NCBI RefSeq assembly: GCF_016887565.1
Contig: NZ_CP069396.1
Span: 2,135,001 to 2,199,000, forward strand
Length of the DNA stretch: 64,000 nucleotides
Source: Archangium violaceum
GTDB lineage: Bacteria; Myxococcota; Myxococcia; Myxococcales; Myxococcaceae
Direction: 5' to 3'
Shown here in pieces: positions 24,646 to 34,031 of the stretch. The first letter of the stretch is position 1; every line of letters starts with the position of its first letter. Both the position numbers and the translations under genes were made by a program. A model generated the notes under the pieces. The model worked only from the letters and a program-made list of their open reading frames with translations, did not search any database and was not told the origin of the DNA.

Positions 24646-26145
24646 TCAGCCCTCGGCGGGCTGAGCGAGTTGGTTGGGCAGGGGGAGCGCTTCCCCGCGC
24701 AGGGCCGCCAGCGCGGCCTCTCGCAGGTAGCGCTTGGGGTCCACCCCGCATAGCTTCGCCGTCTCCATCAGGCTGTAGTAGAGGGCCGCCACCTCGGTGC
24801 CGCGCCGGCTCCGGCTGCCGTAGTGGTTCTTGCGGCCCACCGCCAGCCCGCGCATGGCACGCTCGGTGGCTCCATTGTCCAGCGGCACCCGCGGGTCCGT
24901 CAGAAACCGTGTCAGCCCCGTCCACCGGTTGCTCATGTATTTGATTGCCTGGCCCAGCGCCGACTGGGGCAGGACGCGCTGCTCGCACGCCCACTGGTGC
25001 AGCCGCTCGATAATGGGACGGCTCTTCTGCTGTCGCAGTTCCAGCAGGCGCGCCAGGTTCTCGGGCCCCTGCTTATACTCGCGCTCCACCGCGTACAGCT
25101 CGGCAATCATGTCCAGGGCTTCGTTCGCCTGGGGGAAGGCTTCCGCGCACTCGACGAATTTGCGCCGCGCGTGCATCCAGCAGTTCACCAGAGATATGCC
25201 CGCGCTCTTGCCCGCCACGCTCTCGTATGTGCTCAGCCCATCCGTCATGAGGACTCCACGGAAGTCCTTGAGCATGTTGCGCGCGGCCTCCACGTCCCGG
25301 CCCTCCTGTATCCGGTACACCACGGCGTCAGGAGCGCACAGTGCCCAGGCGTACCAGCGCGTCTGACTCTTGCTGCCCAGCAGCGGCCAGCGCGTCTCGT
25401 CTCCCCCCAGAATCTCCCGCGTCAGCAGCGCCTGGTGCAGCGCCTCGTGCGCGGGCGACAGCAGCCGCGCCAGCGCGTCTATCTGGTCCCAAAGCGTCTG
25501 GCTGTCCACCGCCAGCCCCTCGCGCTGCATGGTTCTCACCTGCCGCTCCAGCGGCATGTGGTCGAGGTACTTGGCCACGGCCACTTCCACGGCGAAGTCC
25601 ACCGAGTAGCGCCCGCCGGGCTGAAGCTTGGGCGGGCCCAGGGCCGTCTCCACGCATCCGCCGCACCCGCAGCGGTACTTCTGTCGCTTGTGGCGGCGCA
25701 GCACGAAGCGCCGCTCCACCACGTCCACCTCCTCGGCCTCCTCGTAGCAACCCTTCATTTCCGTCAGCGCCCCGCCGCACTCGGGACACTGCTTGTCTGG
25801 CTCCTCCAGCGTGTGCACTTCCTCCAGCAGTGGCAGTGTGGGCTGGGTGCGCGGGCCGTGGCCGCGCGCGGGCTCGGCCGGCCCGGCCTGTTTCCCCTCG
25901 TCCTGCTCGCCGCGGGGGCGCTTCTCGCTGGAGCGGCCAAACAGCTCGCCGGTGCGCTGCGCGAGCTGCCGCTCCAACTCCTGCAAGCGCAACTGCAATT
26001 CCTCGGCGTCCTGGCCCCGCGCGCTCATCAGCTTGCGCGTGAGCTCCACCACGCGCGCCACCAGGCGCTTGTTCTCCGCCTCCAGCAACAGGGCCGCCTG
26101 GCGCAGCCTCTCCACGTCCTTCTCCGTCGTAAGCTGGAAGCTCAT
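24646..26145 (-). CDS. tnpC: IS66 transposase TnpC (DDE), 499 aa
   Basis: An N-terminal coiled coil (residues 8-80) and a helix region precede a zinc-binding motif with CPECGG at about 120-125 and a second CGCGGC at 160-165. The catalytic domain follows, with ILGGDETRW (first Asp), LMTDGLSTYE (second Asp) and the C-terminal PLDNGATERAMRGLAVGRKN and HYGSRSRRGTEVAALYYSL. Length is normal for the family. It cuts and joins the IS ends together with TnpA and TnpB. Confidence 0.97.
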   Translation of the reverse strand: MSFQLTTEKDVERLRQAALLLEAENKRLVARVVELTRKLMSARGQDAEELQLRLQELERQLAQRTGELFGRSSEKRPRGEQDEGKQAGPAEPARGHGPRTQPTLPLLEEVHTLEEPDKQCPECGGALTEMKGCYEEAEEVDVVERRFVLRRHKRQKYRCGCGGCVETALGPPKLQPGGRYSVDFAVEVAVAKYLDHMPLERQVRTMQREGLAVDSQTLWDQIDALARLLSPAHEALHQALLTREILGGDETRWPLLGSKSQTRWYAWALCAPDAVVYRIQEGRDVEAARNMLKDFRGVLMTDGLSTYESVAGKSAGISLVNCWMHARRKFVECAEAFPQANEALDMIAELYAVEREYKQGPENLARLLELRQQKSRPIIERLHQWACEQRVLPQSALGQAIKYMSNRWTGLTRFLTDPRVPLDNGATERAMRGLAVGRKNHYGSRSRRGTEVAALYYSLMETAKLCGVDPKRYLREAALAALRGEALPLPNQLAQPAEG

Positions 26146-26201
26146 GCCCCCGGTAGTGACATGGCTTCACCCTCCCGCGCAAGTAGTCCGTGCAGCGTGA
26201 C

Positions 26202-26600
26202 TCACGAAGTCACCCCCTGCACTGTCTGGGCTTGGAAGAGAGGCACCAGTTTGTACGGCTCGGGCGACAGCGGCGCTCGCCCCACCATCTCGCTGCCCTC
26301 CAGGAACAGGGCCAGCTCCGACACCGTCAGCTCAAGCGGCTGCGCGCCACTCTCGCGCCGCCACAGCGGGGCGAAGCGTCCCTTCTCCAACCGCTTGGCG
26401 TACAAGCACAGCCCGGTGCCGTCCCAGAAGAGCGCCTTGGCCCTCTTCCTGTCCCGTCCGACGAAGAGGAAGACGTCTCCCGAGAGGAAGTCGCGCCCCA
26501 GCGCCTGCGTCACCAGCCCGCACAGCGCATCGAAGCTCTTGCGCATGTCGCACGGCTGCCCGTAGGCGTACACCGCGAGCCTGCGCGTGGAGCCAATCAC
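26202..26600 (-). CDS. tnpB: IS66 accessory protein TnpB, 132 aa
   Basis: It shows the canonical TnpB signature YGQPCDMRKSFDALCGLV and FLFVGRDRKRAKALFWDGTG (Orf2 family). The GTG at 26600 overlaps the tnpA stop (GTGA), so translation is coupled; the longer in-frame extension upstream lies over tnpA and is rejected. It is required for IS66 transposition, though its biochemical role is unknown. Confidence 0.95.
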   Translation of the reverse strand: MIGSTRRLAVYAYGQPCDMRKSFDALCGLVTQALGRDFLSGDVFLFVGRDRKRAKALFWDGTGLCLYAKRLEKGRFAPLWRRESGAQPLELTVSELALFLEGSEMVGRAPLSPEPYKLVPLFQAQTVQGVTS

Positions 26601-27007
26601 TGCAGCCCCCTCAGCAACCGCACCGCGTCTTCCAGCGACAGCCCCTCCACCCGGACTCCCCCCGGCCCGTGCACCACCAGCCCCCTTCCTCGAGCCTGGG
26701 CACGCTCGGCCTTTATCTCGACGGGCACCAGCGCCTCCCTCGCGGGCTGCTGCTGGGTGGCTCGGCGCGCCGCGCTGCCCCACCGGCTGAGCGTCCAGCT
26801 GCTCATGCCCAACTCCTTCGCCGCTTCCTCCACGCTCGCCCCCTGCTGCTGGCGCGCTCGCACGTACTCCAACGCTTCCTGTCTCTGCTCCTCCGTGTAG
26901 CGCGCTCTCGGGCCCACTCCTCCCCGCTCTTGCACCACCTTCCGGAACTTCTCCGCCTGCTCCTTCATGTCCATCTCTTCCGCCTCCTTCTTGGGGACGA
27001 CGGACAT
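26597..27007 (-). CDS. tnpA: IS66 accessory protein TnpA (HTH), 136 aa
   Basis: A helix-turn-helix of the transposase_8/Orf1 type is visible (RYTEEQRQEALEYVRARQQQ ... SVEEAAKELGMSSWTLSRW), followed by a short beta-rich C-terminal domain ending GVRVEGLSLEDAVRLLRGL. A GTG two codons upstream (27013) is an alternative start. The stop overlaps the tnpB start. Confidence 0.9.
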   Translation of the reverse strand: MSVVPKKEAEEMDMKEQAEKFRKVVQERGGVGPRARYTEEQRQEALEYVRARQQQGASVEEAAKELGMSSWTLSRWGSAARRATQQQPAREALVPVEIKAERAQARGRGLVVHGPGGVRVEGLSLEDAVRLLRGLQ

Positions 27008-27055
27008 GCTCACGTCTCGGCGCTCACGTCACGACGGGCTCGGGCGAGCATTTAC

Positions 27056-27063
27056 TGGATGTC
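27056..27063. repeat. IS66 target-site duplication, right
   Basis: TGGATGTC, identical to 24503-24510. Confidence 0.95.
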
Positions 27064-27843
27064 TCCCTCGATGCCGGTGCCCGTGTGGAACAGCTCCACC
27101 ACCTTGTTGCGCGCGTTGGTGATGCGCGGGTGCTTGGCCTCATCCTCGGGCAGCGGCATCACCCGGTTGAGCACGAGCTGGAGCTGGTGCTCGCTGAAGG
27201 GCTGGATGGCGAGGTGATTGGCCAGCTCGCCGAACCGCTCGTAGCCCTCCACGAGGAGTCGGAAGGCTTGGGCCGCTTCCTCCAGCCGGACCTTGGCGCT
27301 GGTGGTGTGCGGGATGTGCCACTCGGCCCCGTCCTTCTCCGAGAGGGCAACGCCGAGGGTGTTCTGGCACACCACGCGCGTGGCCACGTTCTTGAGGGTG
27401 ATGGCGGTGGTGCCGTCATGGCCGCAGTAGCCCAGCACGTACCGCTTGATGGGGCTCTTGTCGCCCCGGACGAGCAGCGGCTCGGGCAACTCGCCGAGCA
27501 GCCACCCGCGTACGCCGTTGCGGCCCAGGGTGCCCGCCGTGTGGAAGATGCAGCGCACGCCGCCTGCCGCTTCCATGAGTGTGCGGGCCACCTCCGCGAA
27601 CTGCACCACCTCGTAGCCCTTGGAGACGGTGGACAGGTACTCGCCCGTGTCCTCCCGGAAGAGGGCCTTCCTGTCCGGGATGGCCTCCACCATGGGCGGC
27701 GAGAAGACGGGCCGCTCTACCGCCGTGTAGAAGCCGGCGGCCTGGACGAGGGTGTCGTAGTCGGTGTTGGCCTGGAGCGCGGTGCCCAACCCGTGCCAGG
27801 GCTCCGTTCCGACGTAGACCATCTTGCTGATGTCGTGAGACAT
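27056..27843 (-). pseudogene. DUF932 (TIGR03299) protein, N-terminal piece, disrupted by IS66
   Basis: The reading SKMVYVGTEPWHGLGTALQA is the typical start of DUF932 proteins, and VVCQNTLGVAL with its downstream helix is the core signature. GGAAGGAG lies 5 bases before the ATG at 27843. The frame runs to the IS end and stops at a TAA inside the IS terminal repeat. Removing the IS and one target duplication restores an in-frame gene of 325 residues. Family members are common on plasmids, phages and integrative elements; their function is unknown. Confidence 0.93.
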
Positions 27844-28155
27844 GGTGCTCCTTCCCTTCGTTGAAGAAGGCGCACCTCGGGCGCTCGGGCCCAGTCCATG
27901 AGAACTCGAGTCCGTCACCTCGCGGTGCGCCGAGCTGTTGTTGTTGGAGGAAGGCGCACTGGCTGGATTGCCAGCGCGTCGGCAGATACGTCTCCGCCAT
28001 GAGCCTTATGTCGAGGAACACGCGACTTTTGGACAGCTTCATCGCGGGCGCTTGACAGCGGCACTACTTGCGAGGAGCTTGGCACCCAGTCCCAGGGCGT
28101 GTTGCCCAGGGGCATATGTCCAAGGTCCTTCGTGTCCTTGGGCGGGAGATAAAAC
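27844..28155. other. divergent intergenic region, 312 bp
   Basis: It lies between divergent DUF932 and GHKL-ATPase genes and should hold both promoters. A TTGACA occurs at 28052 toward the ATPase gene but has no convincing -10 at normal spacing. No gene is seen. Confidence 0.4.
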
Positions 28156-30078
28156 ATGAGCAGCAAGAATCAGCTCGGGCTCGGGCTCCCAGGGGCCGTG
28201 TCCGCTGGTGTGGGCCCCCACAAGCCGTCCACGGAGATGGGGATTGGCGCGAATGGCCCCTTGGTTGACCGGGCCTTCAAGGAAGCCCTCCCGCACCAGT
28301 ACGACCGAGAGGTCGTCAAGAACGCCATTGAGGCGGGTGCTAGCTACATCGAGATCACCCCGGACTGGGTCCATGTCGAGGAGACCGGCGGTGAGGTCTA
28401 CCGCTACGCGGTCGTGGACAATGGCCACGGGATGTCCGGCGAGGAGTTGGTCAAGTATTTCAACATGATCAGCTCCTCGGGAAAGAGCATCGGCCCAGTC
28501 GACGGCAACTTCGGCGTAGGCGCGAAGATCTCCCTGATGCCGTGGAACCCCAGGGGCCTCCTCATCATGTCCTGGAAGGATGGCGAGGGGTCCATGGTCC
28601 GCATTGGCAAGAAGCCGAACGGCAACTACGCGCTCTTGCACTGGGAGATCGCGGACGAGGATGGCGAGTCCGTTTACGAGGCAGTGGTCCAACCCTTTGA
28701 GGGCTACAAGGAGGCGTTCCTCAAGGGCTCGGATACCGGAACCATCATCGTGGCAACTGGTGATACCGGGACCGAGGACACCTACCTGGGGCCGAATTAC
28801 GGGGACAGGAAGAAGAGCGCCATCAAGGTTCACTCTCTCGCGCTCAACACACGCTTTTTCCACATCCCGGATGAGCACGAGATCCGGGTGTTCGAGTTCG
28901 CCTCCAGCAAGAAGGCTCAGTGGCCAAAGCAACGGGTCAACGCCATGCCCCAGGGCGGCATGTACCGGCGTGTACGCGGGGCGCGCTACTACCTGGAGAG
29001 GAACAAGGAGACGAGTGGGACTGTCCACGTCTCGGGGGCGAAAATTCACTGGTGGATCCTCCAGGAGGATCGCGAGGACATCAGCCAGATCGCCATCTCG
29101 AGGAACTTCATCGCCGCTCTCTTCGATAACGAGCTCTACAACATCTCGTCCGGCAACGAGGGCCGTCACCACTATCAATCGTTCGGGGTGGTCTACGAGA
29201 AGGCGTTCTCGCGGCTGACCCTCGTGGTAGAGGCCGACCACTACAACAAGGGCAAGCTGGAAGGTGTTTTCCCGAACACGCCGCGTTCCCAACTCCTCTA
29301 CATGGGCACCCCGAACGGGGAACTCCCCTTGAAGCAGTGGGGGGCCGAGTTCTTGGACCAGATGCCGGAGGAGGTCCGCAAGTTGTGCGAAGAGGCAGCC
29401 GCCTCCTCGGTGAAGACGGGTGTGGACGCGAAGGACAAGCTGAAGGACTACCTCCACCGTCTCCAGTCGGTGCAGTTCCGGCGCGCCCTTAACGGTAAGT
29501 TCTTGGTAAGCCTCAACAAGCCGGGCGGCCTTGGTGTGAAGCGTCCTGGGACTACGATTCACAAGGGCGGCAGCAAACCCGGGAGCCCCGGTGGACAGAA
29601 GGGCCTCTTCACCTCGGGTGGTCAGGCTGGCCCGACTCCAGCGCGCAAGGTGAACCCCGTTCCAGCCATTCCCACTGCGGAGTGGCTCTACGCGCGCGAT
29701 GGTTCCCGCACCGAAGGTGACGACATGGAGGGACGGGCGGCGCGTTACGTGGAGAGTACCAACCTCATCCAGATCAACGGTGACTTCCCCCTCTTCAGAG
29801 AGGTGACCGACTACTGGGTTGCAAGATACGGGGCAACGCCTGGTGCAGAGGACATCGTAATGCGCGTGGTCCGCGAGGTATATGAGCTGGACCTCATCGC
29901 CAAGGTCATCCAAGCGCGGGCCATGAAGGGAACCGTCCACTGGGCGTCTCGCTGGGACCAGCTCGTGTCCGAGGAGTCCCTGACGATGGCCGTTCTTGGC
30001 ATCGTGGGGACGGACCACAGCATCGGGACCAAGGTCGGCGGTGCTCTCGGGGGAACTCGGTCGCGTAAGGCTGTCTGA
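28156..30078 (+). CDS. GHKL-type ATPase of unknown role, 640 aa
   Basis: Residues 45-200 carry the Bergerat fold of Hsp90/MutL/MORC-like ATPases: N-box YDREVVKNAIEAGA (E52, N56), G1 box VVDNGHGMS (D88, G90, G92) and G2 box DGNFGVGAKISL (G120, G122). Residues 200-430 may be a transducer-like region. A Gly/Pro/Lys-rich linker near 445-510 leads to a C-terminal domain starting around PAIPTAEWLYARDG. No histidine-kinase, topoisomerase or MutL endonuclease motif is seen. A GGGAGA site precedes the ATG by 6 bases. Codon bias is weaker than in neighbours, suggesting transfer. Defence or element-maintenance function is possible but unproven. Confidence 0.88.
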   Translation: MSSKNQLGLGLPGAVSAGVGPHKPSTEMGIGANGPLVDRAFKEALPHQYDREVVKNAIEAGASYIEITPDWVHVEETGGEVYRYAVVDNGHGMSGEELVKYFNMISSSGKSIGPVDGNFGVGAKISLMPWNPRGLLIMSWKDGEGSMVRIGKKPNGNYALLHWEIADEDGESVYEAVVQPFEGYKEAFLKGSDTGTIIVATGDTGTEDTYLGPNYGDRKKSAIKVHSLALNTRFFHIPDEHEIRVFEFASSKKAQWPKQRVNAMPQGGMYRRVRGARYYLERNKETSGTVHVSGAKIHWWILQEDREDISQIAISRNFIAALFDNELYNISSGNEGRHHYQSFGVVYEKAFSRLTLVVEADHYNKGKLEGVFPNTPRSQLLYMGTPNGELPLKQWGAEFLDQMPEEVRKLCEEAAASSVKTGVDAKDKLKDYLHRLQSVQFRRALNGKFLVSLNKPGGLGVKRPGTTIHKGGSKPGSPGGQKGLFTSGGQAGPTPARKVNPVPAIPTAEWLYARDGSRTEGDDMEGRAARYVESTNLIQINGDFPLFREVTDYWVARYGATPGAEDIVMRVVREVYELDLIAKVIQARAMKGTVHWASRWDQLVSEESLTMAVLGIVGTDHSIGTKVGGALGGTRSRKAV

Positions 30079-30082
30079 TTGT

Positions 30083-30118
30083 ATGCCGTGCTTCCGGGGG
30101 CTTGAAGCCCCCGGGCAT
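30083..30118. terminator. bidirectional hairpin
   Basis: A stem of ATGCC ... CCGGGGGC / GCCCCCGG ... GGCAT sits between the converging stops of the ATPase and 30135 genes. Confidence 0.7.
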
Positions 30119-30134
30119 GGTCTACGACCCGCAC

Positions 30135-30578
30135 TCATGGAGCTGGTTGCGCCCCATCCACTGGGGGCGGCTTCTCAGGCCTCTTCTCCGCCCGCCTCGC
30201 CCGGGGCTTGCGCACGGTCGTCTTCCGCGCGCTCCGAGCGAAGAGAGGGGCAGACTTCGACACCAGCCGCACGTCTTCATCATCCCCCGGACGGGGCGAG
30301 GGGCTGGTGGCGTTGTACGGAGCCCACAGCGTCTCCGCGTCCTCCTCGCCCCGGATGACCCGACCCATATGGCGCAGCCGGGCGTTGACGAGCGCGAGCT
30401 GGGCGCTGATGCAGTGGGGGGCCATCCGCTGCGTCTCTTCCTCCGGGAGGTCGTGGTTGGCGAGCAGCTCGGCCAGGAGCGAGGCCCCGCGTAAGGCGTG
30501 CTCCAGCGTGGTCAGCTCCATGCTGAGACTGACGGCACTCGACTCGGAGCGGAGGGTGCGTGTGTTCTTGTCGCTCAT
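30135..30578 (-). CDS. hypothetical protein, 147 aa
   Basis: The first 90 residues look helical (MELTTLEHALRGASLLAELL ... AQLALVNARLRHMGRVI) and the C-terminal 45 are Lys/Arg/Pro-rich (RKTTVRKPRARRAEKRPEKP), suggesting nucleic-acid or polyanion binding. GGAGG lies 4 bases before the ATG at 30578. Divergent from the kinase gene at 30813. No family recognised. Confidence 0.68.
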   Translation of the reverse strand: MSDKNTRTLRSESSAVSLSMELTTLEHALRGASLLAELLANHDLPEEETQRMAPHCISAQLALVNARLRHMGRVIRGEEDAETLWAPYNATSPSPRPGDDEDVRLVSKSAPLFARSARKTTVRKPRARRAEKRPEKPPPVDGAQPAP

Positions 30579-30812
30579 GGGTCCTCCATGCGGTGTGTAG
30601 ACGAAGGGCACCCATGCCCCACGTCCTGCGGCTTATGCCGCCGCTTACCGTGGAGTTGCTGGTGGGCACTCCGACCAGCCGGGCGCGTTGCCGCTTCCAC
30701 CGGGTTCAACCCCGAGCATGGGAAGCCCCGGGTTCTGGTAGCTTCCCACTCCCGAGGTTGAGCGCATGACCGGACTTCCACCGTTACTGGCCGGTGCCGC
30801 TGGAGAGGCACC

Positions 30813-32750
30813 ATGAAGCCCACGCTGGAGGACGTGGTGCGGCCGGGCATGGTGGTGAGCGGCTACCGCATCGAGAAGAAGCTGGGAGCCGGCGGCTTCG
30901 GCAAGGTGTTCCTCGCGTGGCGTGACGGTAGCCCGTGCGCCCTCAAGTTCATCCACCTGGAGAGCGTGGGAGAGTGGGGCTGGCGGGAGCTGTTCATCAT
31001 GCTCCGCCACGAGTTCCCCAACGTGGTGAAGCTGCTCAGTCACTTCAAATGGCCCGAGGACAAGCCCGAGTACCTGGTGCTCGTCATGGAGTACGTGCCG
31101 GGAGTGACGCTCTACCAGTGGGCCCGGGACAACAACCCGTGTGCCCGCGATCTGGTGGAGAAGCTGTTGCCGCTCTCCAAGGCGTTGAAGGGGGTCCACT
31201 CCAGGGATGTCCTGCACCGTGACTTGAAGGGGGACAACGTGCTGGTGCGCGAGACGGATGGAGCGCCGGTGCTGGTGGACTTCGGAGCCGGTGCCATGCC
31301 GGGCGCTCCTCGTGTCACCGGAGCCCTGGCCCCGGCCAACCTCCGCTACCGCAGCCCCGAGGCCGTGGCCTTCTTCCTGCGCGAGGATCGCAGGCGGGGG
31401 GAGAGCTACAACTACGCGGTGAGGGACGAGCTGTACGCGCTGGGCGTCATCCTCTACGTGCTCGCCACCGACGTGTACCCCTTCAACGGCCCGGACGACG
31501 AGCTGCTGGGGGAGATTCTTGAGGGCAACCCCAAGCCCCCGCACGTGCGCAACTCCCGTGTGCCCCGGGCCTTGAGTGAGCTGTGCCTGCGCCTGTTGGC
31601 CAAGGCGCCCGCCCGCGTGCCGGATGCCGAGGCGTTGTGCGTAGCGCTGGAGAAGCTGCTGCTGGAGGAGGCGAAGGCGGACCCACGGTGGGAGGTGCCC
31701 CTGTGCTACGGCTGGACGGTGGACGGGCGTACCACCGAGGACGCGCCGGAGCTGGTGGGCCATGACCCCCAGGGGTGGCTGCGCAGGTGGATCCGTCAGA
31801 AGCCCAAGCGGGGCAAGCCGCCCGCTCCTCCCGTTGTAGCTCCCGCCCCACCCGAGCCGCCCGCGACGAAGACCCGCCCCCCACTTCGCACCCGAGTGCG
31901 ATGGGCCTTTCCGGTCCTCGTGGCAGTGGTGGGACTCGCGGTGGGAGTGGGCCATGTCCTCGGCCAGCTTCGCCCGCCGCCGTCCACACCGACTCCAGGC
32001 CAGCCGGTGCCTACGCTTCCCTTACCTGCGGAATTCTCCCTCGATGGTCCGATGCGATGGGCCACGCACGTCCATGAAGTAGCGCCACCCTGGAAGCCGC
32101 CCGAAGCTGACGCAGGCGCAGCGCCCTCGAAGGCGGATACCCCTGCGTCCGTCACCACCATGACGCTCAGCTCGGGAACAACTCGCATGAAGAAGAAGGC
32201 CCCCGGCTCACAGGCGGAGAAGGAGAAGAAGGGCAACAACTCCACCGGGGCCAACGTGCTGCTCGCGGTGGCCGCCGCCGCCAACATGGCCTGTCCCGGT
32301 GCCCAGGTTCGCAAGGAGCCCGCGCCCCAGGCGTGCCCGGCCGGTGCTGTCGAGACCATGACCCGCCAACTCGGCATTCCCGTTGGGGACCGCTCCTTCG
32401 CCGCTCTTCCCGGTTGGAAGATGGGCAGTAACGAGCCCATACCCGTGAAGGATGGCCCCATCTCACTGGAGCTGGCTGGCGCCTGGAAGGCGGGAGCTGA
32501 TGCCATGGGCCGGGGTGGGCAAGTCGTGCTGCCAGACGTCACCCGGCTGTCCGGGCAGCTCTGCATCGGGGAGAAGCGCGTCTACGGCCGCATCACCCAG
32601 GCCGTCACGCCCGCTGGAGACACGTTCACCGTCTGCATGGAGCTGGTCGACCCGTACAGCGGAGATCGTGGACTCGAGATCGAGCCTGACGGGGGAGCCA
32701 TCAAGGTTCGCCCCCGCGCGGCGGTGAAGACGGTGGAGCGGTTCGAGTAA
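30813..32750 (+). CDS. membrane-anchored Ser/Thr protein kinase, 645 aa
   Basis: Residues 17-285 form a Hanks kinase with glycine loop GAGGFGKV, ATP lysine in CALKFI, HRDLKGDN and DFGAG; all key residues are present. A Pro-rich juxtamembrane part leads to one membrane helix (AFPVLVAVVGLAVGVGHVLG, about 367-386). An extracytoplasmic part follows, with a Lys-rich segment, a CPGAQVRKEPAPQAC cysteine pair and a beta domain ending CIGEKRVYGRITQAVTP. GGAGAGG lies 4 bases before the ATG. The DUF2381 gene follows 113 bp downstream; kinase/DUF2381 neighbours recur in myxobacteria as far as I recall. Confidence 0.94.
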   Translation: MKPTLEDVVRPGMVVSGYRIEKKLGAGGFGKVFLAWRDGSPCALKFIHLESVGEWGWRELFIMLRHEFPNVVKLLSHFKWPEDKPEYLVLVMEYVPGVTLYQWARDNNPCARDLVEKLLPLSKALKGVHSRDVLHRDLKGDNVLVRETDGAPVLVDFGAGAMPGAPRVTGALAPANLRYRSPEAVAFFLREDRRRGESYNYAVRDELYALGVILYVLATDVYPFNGPDDELLGEILEGNPKPPHVRNSRVPRALSELCLRLLAKAPARVPDAEALCVALEKLLLEEAKADPRWEVPLCYGWTVDGRTTEDAPELVGHDPQGWLRRWIRQKPKRGKPPAPPVVAPAPPEPPATKTRPPLRTRVRWAFPVLVAVVGLAVGVGHVLGQLRPPPSTPTPGQPVPTLPLPAEFSLDGPMRWATHVHEVAPPWKPPEADAGAAPSKADTPASVTTMTLSSGTTRMKKKAPGSQAEKEKKGNNSTGANVLLAVAAAANMACPGAQVRKEPAPQACPAGAVETMTRQLGIPVGDRSFAALPGWKMGSNEPIPVKDGPISLELAGAWKAGADAMGRGGQVVLPDVTRLSGQLCIGEKRVYGRITQAVTPAGDTFTVCMELVDPYSGDRGLEIEPDGGAIKVRPRAAVKTVERFE

Positions 32751-32863
32751 CGCCATCCGGGGGCTTGGCGGGCTGGTCGGTGAGGACGGCTCGCGCACGA
32801 CCGGCCGTGTGTTAGAGCTCACGTTCCCGGTCTCTTCCTCGTTTCCGTGGAGGTTCCCGCTCC

Positions 32864-33790
32864 GTGTTCGCCTTGTCCTCCTCCGCCCTGCTCGGACTGG
32901 CCCTGCTCGCTGCACCCGTCGAGGCTACCGAGAGGGTGCCGCTCCCCACCTGCGAGGCAGGTACGCGCTACATCGAGCTGACGGCGGGCACCCCCAGCAA
33001 GACGCCGGAGGTGTGCATCCGGCCGGAGCTGTCCCTCACCCTGTTCTTCGACGCGAAGCTGGCGCGCGTGGAAGTCGAGGGACGGGAGCGGTTCCGCCGG
33101 GTAAAGGTGGTGGACGACACCCTGGCACTCGTGGCCTCGGAGGCGCTGCATGACGGGGAGCGTGTGCCGGTGACGGTCTACTTCGAGGATGGCGCGGCCC
33201 CGGTGAGTGCCACCTTCATGCTGGTGGTCCACCCCTCCCAGGCGGAGCGGCAGGTGGAGGTATCACGCCACGAGCGCACGCTGGCCTCTCTCCGGCAAGG
33301 CGAGCAGCAGGCGCGTGCCGAGGCCCAGCAGTGCCGGGAGGAGAAGGCGCGTCTCCAGGCCGAGTGTAGTGGCCAGGGCGGTCTCACGGGTTTCATCGCC
33401 AACGAGTGGATGGGCGAAAAGGGAGTCATCGCCCGGCGACTCCCGATGGGGGCTGAGCGCCCGGAAGACTCCCTCGCGGTGTGGACGGTCATCAGCTATC
33501 GGGCCGTGGGACCCAAGGGGCGGGGACGGGTTGCCGTGGAGGTGATGCTACGTAACCGGGGAACGGTGGCCTGGAGGCCGAAGGGGGCGGCCTTGGTGGG
33601 CTCCAAGCGCGAGGAGCTGACGGGGCTGACGGTGTGGCTCCTGGAGCCCATCCCGCCAGGAGAGTTGGGGCGCATCGTGGTGGAACTGGACGCGACGGAG
33701 AGCGAGGCCCGGGGCACCTACACGCTCAATCTGTGGGCGGGAGAAACCGGAGCCGGGGGCGTGAACCTCGACGGCGTGACGTTCCCATAG
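32864..33790 (+). CDS. DUF2381 family protein (TIGR02268), secreted, 308 aa
   Basis: A signal peptide (ALSSSALLGLALLAAPVEA) precedes a beta domain (residues 25-130), a helical segment rich in Gln, Glu and Arg (about 132-165), and a second beta domain ending GTYTLNLWAGETG. This is the layout of the Myxococcus paralogous family TIGR02268. A GTG start is used. Function unknown; a periplasmic partner of the upstream membrane kinase is plausible. Confidence 0.86.
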   Translation: MFALSSSALLGLALLAAPVEATERVPLPTCEAGTRYIELTAGTPSKTPEVCIRPELSLTLFFDAKLARVEVEGRERFRRVKVVDDTLALVASEALHDGERVPVTVYFEDGAAPVSATFMLVVHPSQAERQVEVSRHERTLASLRQGEQQARAEAQQCREEKARLQAECSGQGGLTGFIANEWMGEKGVIARRLPMGAERPEDSLAVWTVISYRAVGPKGRGRVAVEVMLRNRGTVAWRPKGAALVGSKREELTGLTVWLLEPIPPGELGRIVVELDATESEARGTYTLNLWAGETGAGGVNLDGVTFP

Positions 33791-34031
33791 GTGGTGGACC
33801 GGAAGGATTTCCACCTGCTTGCGTCAGGTACGCTGCCTCAGGCGGCGGGCTTGTCCTTTCCAGCTTCGGCTTTGCCCCCGCTCTAATGGAGACGCCCGTG
33901 TGAGGTGCGGACCGGGCGACATAGGTCATGCCACCCACATGCACCTACGGTAGGACCGGAGATGCAGAATCGCTGATGCACGCCCGGGCCATGCTGAAGT
34001 AGGGTCCCCCGGCCCCAACCCTACGCCTCCC

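Larger units (their letters stand above)
24511..27055 (-). mobile_element. complete IS66-family insertion sequence, 2545 bp
   Basis: The ends are inverted repeats beginning GTAAATGCTCGCC (24511 on plus; 27055 on minus), continuing similarly through GAGCCC. Inside are tnpA, tnpB and tnpC in the canonical order on the minus strand. The exact 8-bp target duplication and intact genes indicate a recent, possibly active insertion inside the DUF932 gene. Confidence 0.96.

Noticed and set aside
28052-28057. Sigma-70 promoter for the GHKL gene from TTGACA
   Set aside because: No acceptable -10 hexamer lies at 16-18 bp spacing.
28039-30138. 700-codon minus-strand open frame
   Set aside because: It is antisense to the GHKL ATPase, whose motifs and ribosome site are convincing.
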